Shown here piece after piece: positions 33,901-34,855 of a stretch of DNA of 34,855 nt. The notes beneath the pieces were generated by a model that made no database searches, was not told the DNA's origin, and saw nothing but the letters and a program-made list of their open reading frames with translations. The translations under genes and the position numbers were made by a program. Location of the stretch: positions 1 through 34,855 of the forward strand of contig PMMM01000154.1 of assembly GCA_003162245.1 (NCBI GenBank), written 5' to 3'. Positions within the stretch are counted from its first letter, which is position 1. The number at the start of each line of letters is the position of its first letter. The stretch is from Phycisphaerales bacterium. GTDB lineage: Bacteria; Planctomycetota; Phycisphaerae; UBA1845; Fen-1342.

Positions 33901-34361
33901 ACAATCGCTTCCAGATCGCCCAGATGATCGCGTGCCAGCCCGATGAGCCCCGCTTCATCGGCGACCAGGACGTGTTCGTGCTGCAAGAGAAGGTCATCGA
34001 CCACATCCTGCGGGCGGAGAAAGAGACCGAAGCCAAGGCGGCAGCCCCGAGGACCATTGACCCGACGCAGCAGGCGGTGGCCGAGGAGTTGAAGAACGCC
34101 CTGCGTCGTGGAACGGTGGACCGCGACGCCACGAAGGCTGCCATCCGCTATCTCGGGCAGCCGATGGGTCGCTTCGCCATCAAACGGCTGAAGGCGACGT
34201 ACGCCGAATGGAGCACGGGCCGCGACGACCAGGTGCTCCTGTCGGCCGTGCAATCGCTCGCAGCGGACTACGGAAAGGAACCGACGGATTCCGCTTCCCG
34301 TGAAACCACGCTCGCCCGTGAGAACCTGGAGCTGGTCTGCTTCGAGTATGTATCCTGCTGA
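30951..34361 (+). CDS. PLD-like domain fused to SNF2-family helicase
   Basis: A 1136-residue protein. Residues 1 to about 175 are a phospholipase D-like module with HAK (122-124) and GSSNFTGPGL (150-159); the Asp of a full H-x-K-x4-D motif is displaced (HAKAYLFHHD). The SF2/SNF2 motor follows: G321-L-G-K-T (motif I), D393-E-S-H (motif II), S432-A-T (motif III), STDVLSEGQNLQDCG (motif V) and Q827-R-N-G-R-I-D-R (motif VI). About 300 C-terminal residues have no family I know. The fusion suggests an ATP-driven DNA translocase with a DNA-binding or cleaving head, as in restriction or anti-phage systems; DISARM class 1 DrmD is a similar helicase. GTG at 30951 has a six-G run eight bases upstream. 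The gene ends the operon, 12 bases from a convergent nuclease-like gene. Confidence 0.88.
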   Translation: MIPFVIDNDQHRLGDVLNALLAESSGKPLDIATAYFSVSGYRLVKDGLHKVGAFRLLLGAEPQSGTDIGLRPDERKALLARLRGDVEASPFNAETLKLVEDLIAYLRAEKVEVRLYERGFLHAKAYLFHHDLIGPQNRSDRLRPYAAIVGSSNFTGPGLTSNRELNIVHRVFTEGDEPTDHAAAERVSYLSHDSVGQKETTLDPSGMEVPATARRLIKSEVGARAISDLTQWFERQWRDAADFKQDLIDLLDASKFGTVEYTPYQVYLKALFEYFRDELGEDAMDVGRSAVALAEFQDDAVKRARRILTRYDGVLIADSVGLGKTWIGKKLLEDFAYHRRQKAIVVCAASLREMWKKELASATIAAQVVGMEEMGRETFDPKRWGDADVVLIDESHNFRNDKANRYLGIEQIIQLNGGRGRDGARKKVILLSATPINNDLYDLLSQIRLFTQAEPDYFRDIGIGDLNLYFRRARQQMRQEDASAGTVLFNLLEEIVVRNTRPFIRVAYPNATINGKPVRFPDRKLRTVKYSLGATYAGLYDEIVAAVDHLSLAPYKLESYRKPETVLDRQDHEWEQGREQGFVGIFKTRFLKRLESSVEAFRLSLHRALTFESTYLDYLLDGKVVSSRDFQKAMRFLERDVEDEAEPASVADELDADAEAKAHIDSLPRVDLNQYDLRKLKHDVETDIKLLKRLYDKSGSLAANDAKLEALKELLAGDLKGKKVLIFSSFKDTTRYVHRTLTNNSNAQWLRSSGQPTIRRIDSGNHPDERGAILGQFAPVANGKDVAPKDQIDILISTDVLSEGQNLQDCGIAVNYDLTWNPIRLVQRNGRIDRIGSPHETVVIHNMFPEDELERLLRLVERLTDRISRIDDLGLLDASILGEVVHPRTFNTIRRIRDEDGTVLDEEEERAELAGPETLLKQLKELLNREGKDALVALPHGIHSGLRRDKCYGMFFYFQAPRLDGSGQRHFWRYIDAKTHEVLDNRFQIAQMIACQPDEPRFIGDQDVFVLQEKVIDHILRAEKETEAKAAAPRTIDPTQQAVAEELKNALRRGTVDRDATKAAIRYLGQPMGRFAIKRLKATYAEWSTGRDDQVLLSAVQSLAADYGKEPTDSASRETTLARENLELVCFEYVSC

Positions 34362-34373
34362 TGGACACGCACC

Positions 34374-34855
34374 TCACGCTTGTTGTGGCTTTACTCGTAG
34401 ACGCCAGTCGCCGGCAATCAGGGTGCAGTTCCGCTCGAACCAGAGCGCTTTCACGCCGAGATAGCGTAGGAAGTGAAGATCGTCGCGGAGAGGCTTGTTC
34501 GGAAGCAACACAGCAACGTCGGTCGCGCCAGCCCGATCCAGCTTCCGCCTGTAGTCGAGAAGTTGGCCGACGGCCAATCGTAAGCACGCTCTATCACTTG
34601 ATGCTTTGACTTCGATCAGCAAGTCCTGCTTCGCGCAGTAGTGCTGAATCAGGGCGTCGAAACGATTGGTCTCGGGGCCTTCCAGGACGCCGAGTCCCTG
34701 CGCACGGCACAGTTCCCTTAGTCTGTTGGTCATTCGATTGTGACGCTGAACCATACGGACCTGTGTGACGCTACGTCGAATCAAGTCCGCTTCTTCACGT
34801 TCAGCCAAGTCTCGGCTTGGCTTACCCACCAACGTATTATACGCATCCTGTTTAT
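34374..34855 (-). CDS. PD-(D/E)XK nuclease-like protein (5' end beyond window)
   Basis: At least 152 residues, and the frame stays open to the last base, so the start probably lies outside the window; a TTG at 34832 is the first in-window option. Counting from that TTG, the C-terminal half shows a PD-(D/E)XK core: E52, RFDALI with D59, then LLIEVKAS with E74 and K76, and the GQLLDYR motif with Gln90. These match restriction endonuclease-like folds. The N-terminal part is basic (MVQRHNRMTNRLRELCR), as in DNA-binding helices upstream of such nuclease domains. It converges on the helicase gene, 12 bases from its stop, and could be a defence effector or an unrelated neighbour. Confidence 0.75.
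   Translation of the reverse strand, partial: KQDAYNTLVGKPSRDLAEREEADLIRRSVTQVRMVQRHNRMTNRLRELCRAQGLGVLEGPETNRFDALIQHYCAKQDLLIEVKASSDRACLRLAVGQLLDYRRKLDRAGATDVAVLLPNKPLRDDLHFLRYLGVKALWFERNCTLIAGDWRLRVKPQQA

Overview
The window is high-GC bacterial DNA. It most likely comes from a Gram-negative member of the Planctomycetota (Phycisphaerae-like). This is inferred, not proven: no rRNA or other marker gene is present. The hints are a CMP-Kdo synthetase gene (a Kdo-containing outer membrane), a secreted glycine-rich beta-helix protein, a bacterial C2H2 zinc-finger protein, a fused two-domain FTCD and many large membrane proteins without a recognisable family. I saw no rRNA, tRNA or CRISPR array.

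Positions 1-19176 are chromosomal housekeeping and metabolic genes. In order these are: the 5' part of a secreted beta-helix protein (minus); pepA, a BFN/DUF151 nuclease-family gene and a putative lipoprotein alpha/beta hydrolase (plus); a minus-strand run of J-domain protein, MoxR AAA+ ATPase and FTCD (histidine and folate metabolism); two large unknown membrane proteins followed by a CDP-alcohol phosphatidyltransferase (plus); a reverse transsulfuration pair, CBS then CGL (plus); a GT-C membrane glycosyltransferase (minus); and kdsB followed one base later by a divergent, extended CTP synthase (minus). The last pair joins CTP supply to a CTP-using step.

Positions 19177-21098 are a scrap yard of mobile DNA: a nonsense- and frameshift-damaged IS630-type transposase remnant meeting tail-to-tail a decayed serine recombinase, whose amber stop lies directly before the presumed catalytic serine. 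Gene-free DNA follows, with a strong minus-strand terminator and nested inverted repeats that no gene accounts for.

Positions 21099-34855 are an accessory island. The first part holds zinc-ribbon, C2H2 plus winged-helix, and other small or unrecognised proteins, then a DUF3553-like protein followed by an in-frame remnant of another protein. The centrepiece is a same-strand four-gene operon: a giant Eco57I/type IIG-like DNA methyltransferase, a DUF6978-like protein, a DUF1828-like protein, and a PLD-like/SNF2 helicase fusion. The first three genes are 3 bp apart or overlap. A PD-(D/E)XK nuclease-like gene converges on the operon and runs off the window end. The methylase plus helicase pairing resembles anti-phage systems of the DISARM/BREX/type IIG kind, but no DrmA, DrmB, PglZ or BrxC partner is visible in the window. 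This operon is the best candidate here for a poorly described defence system.
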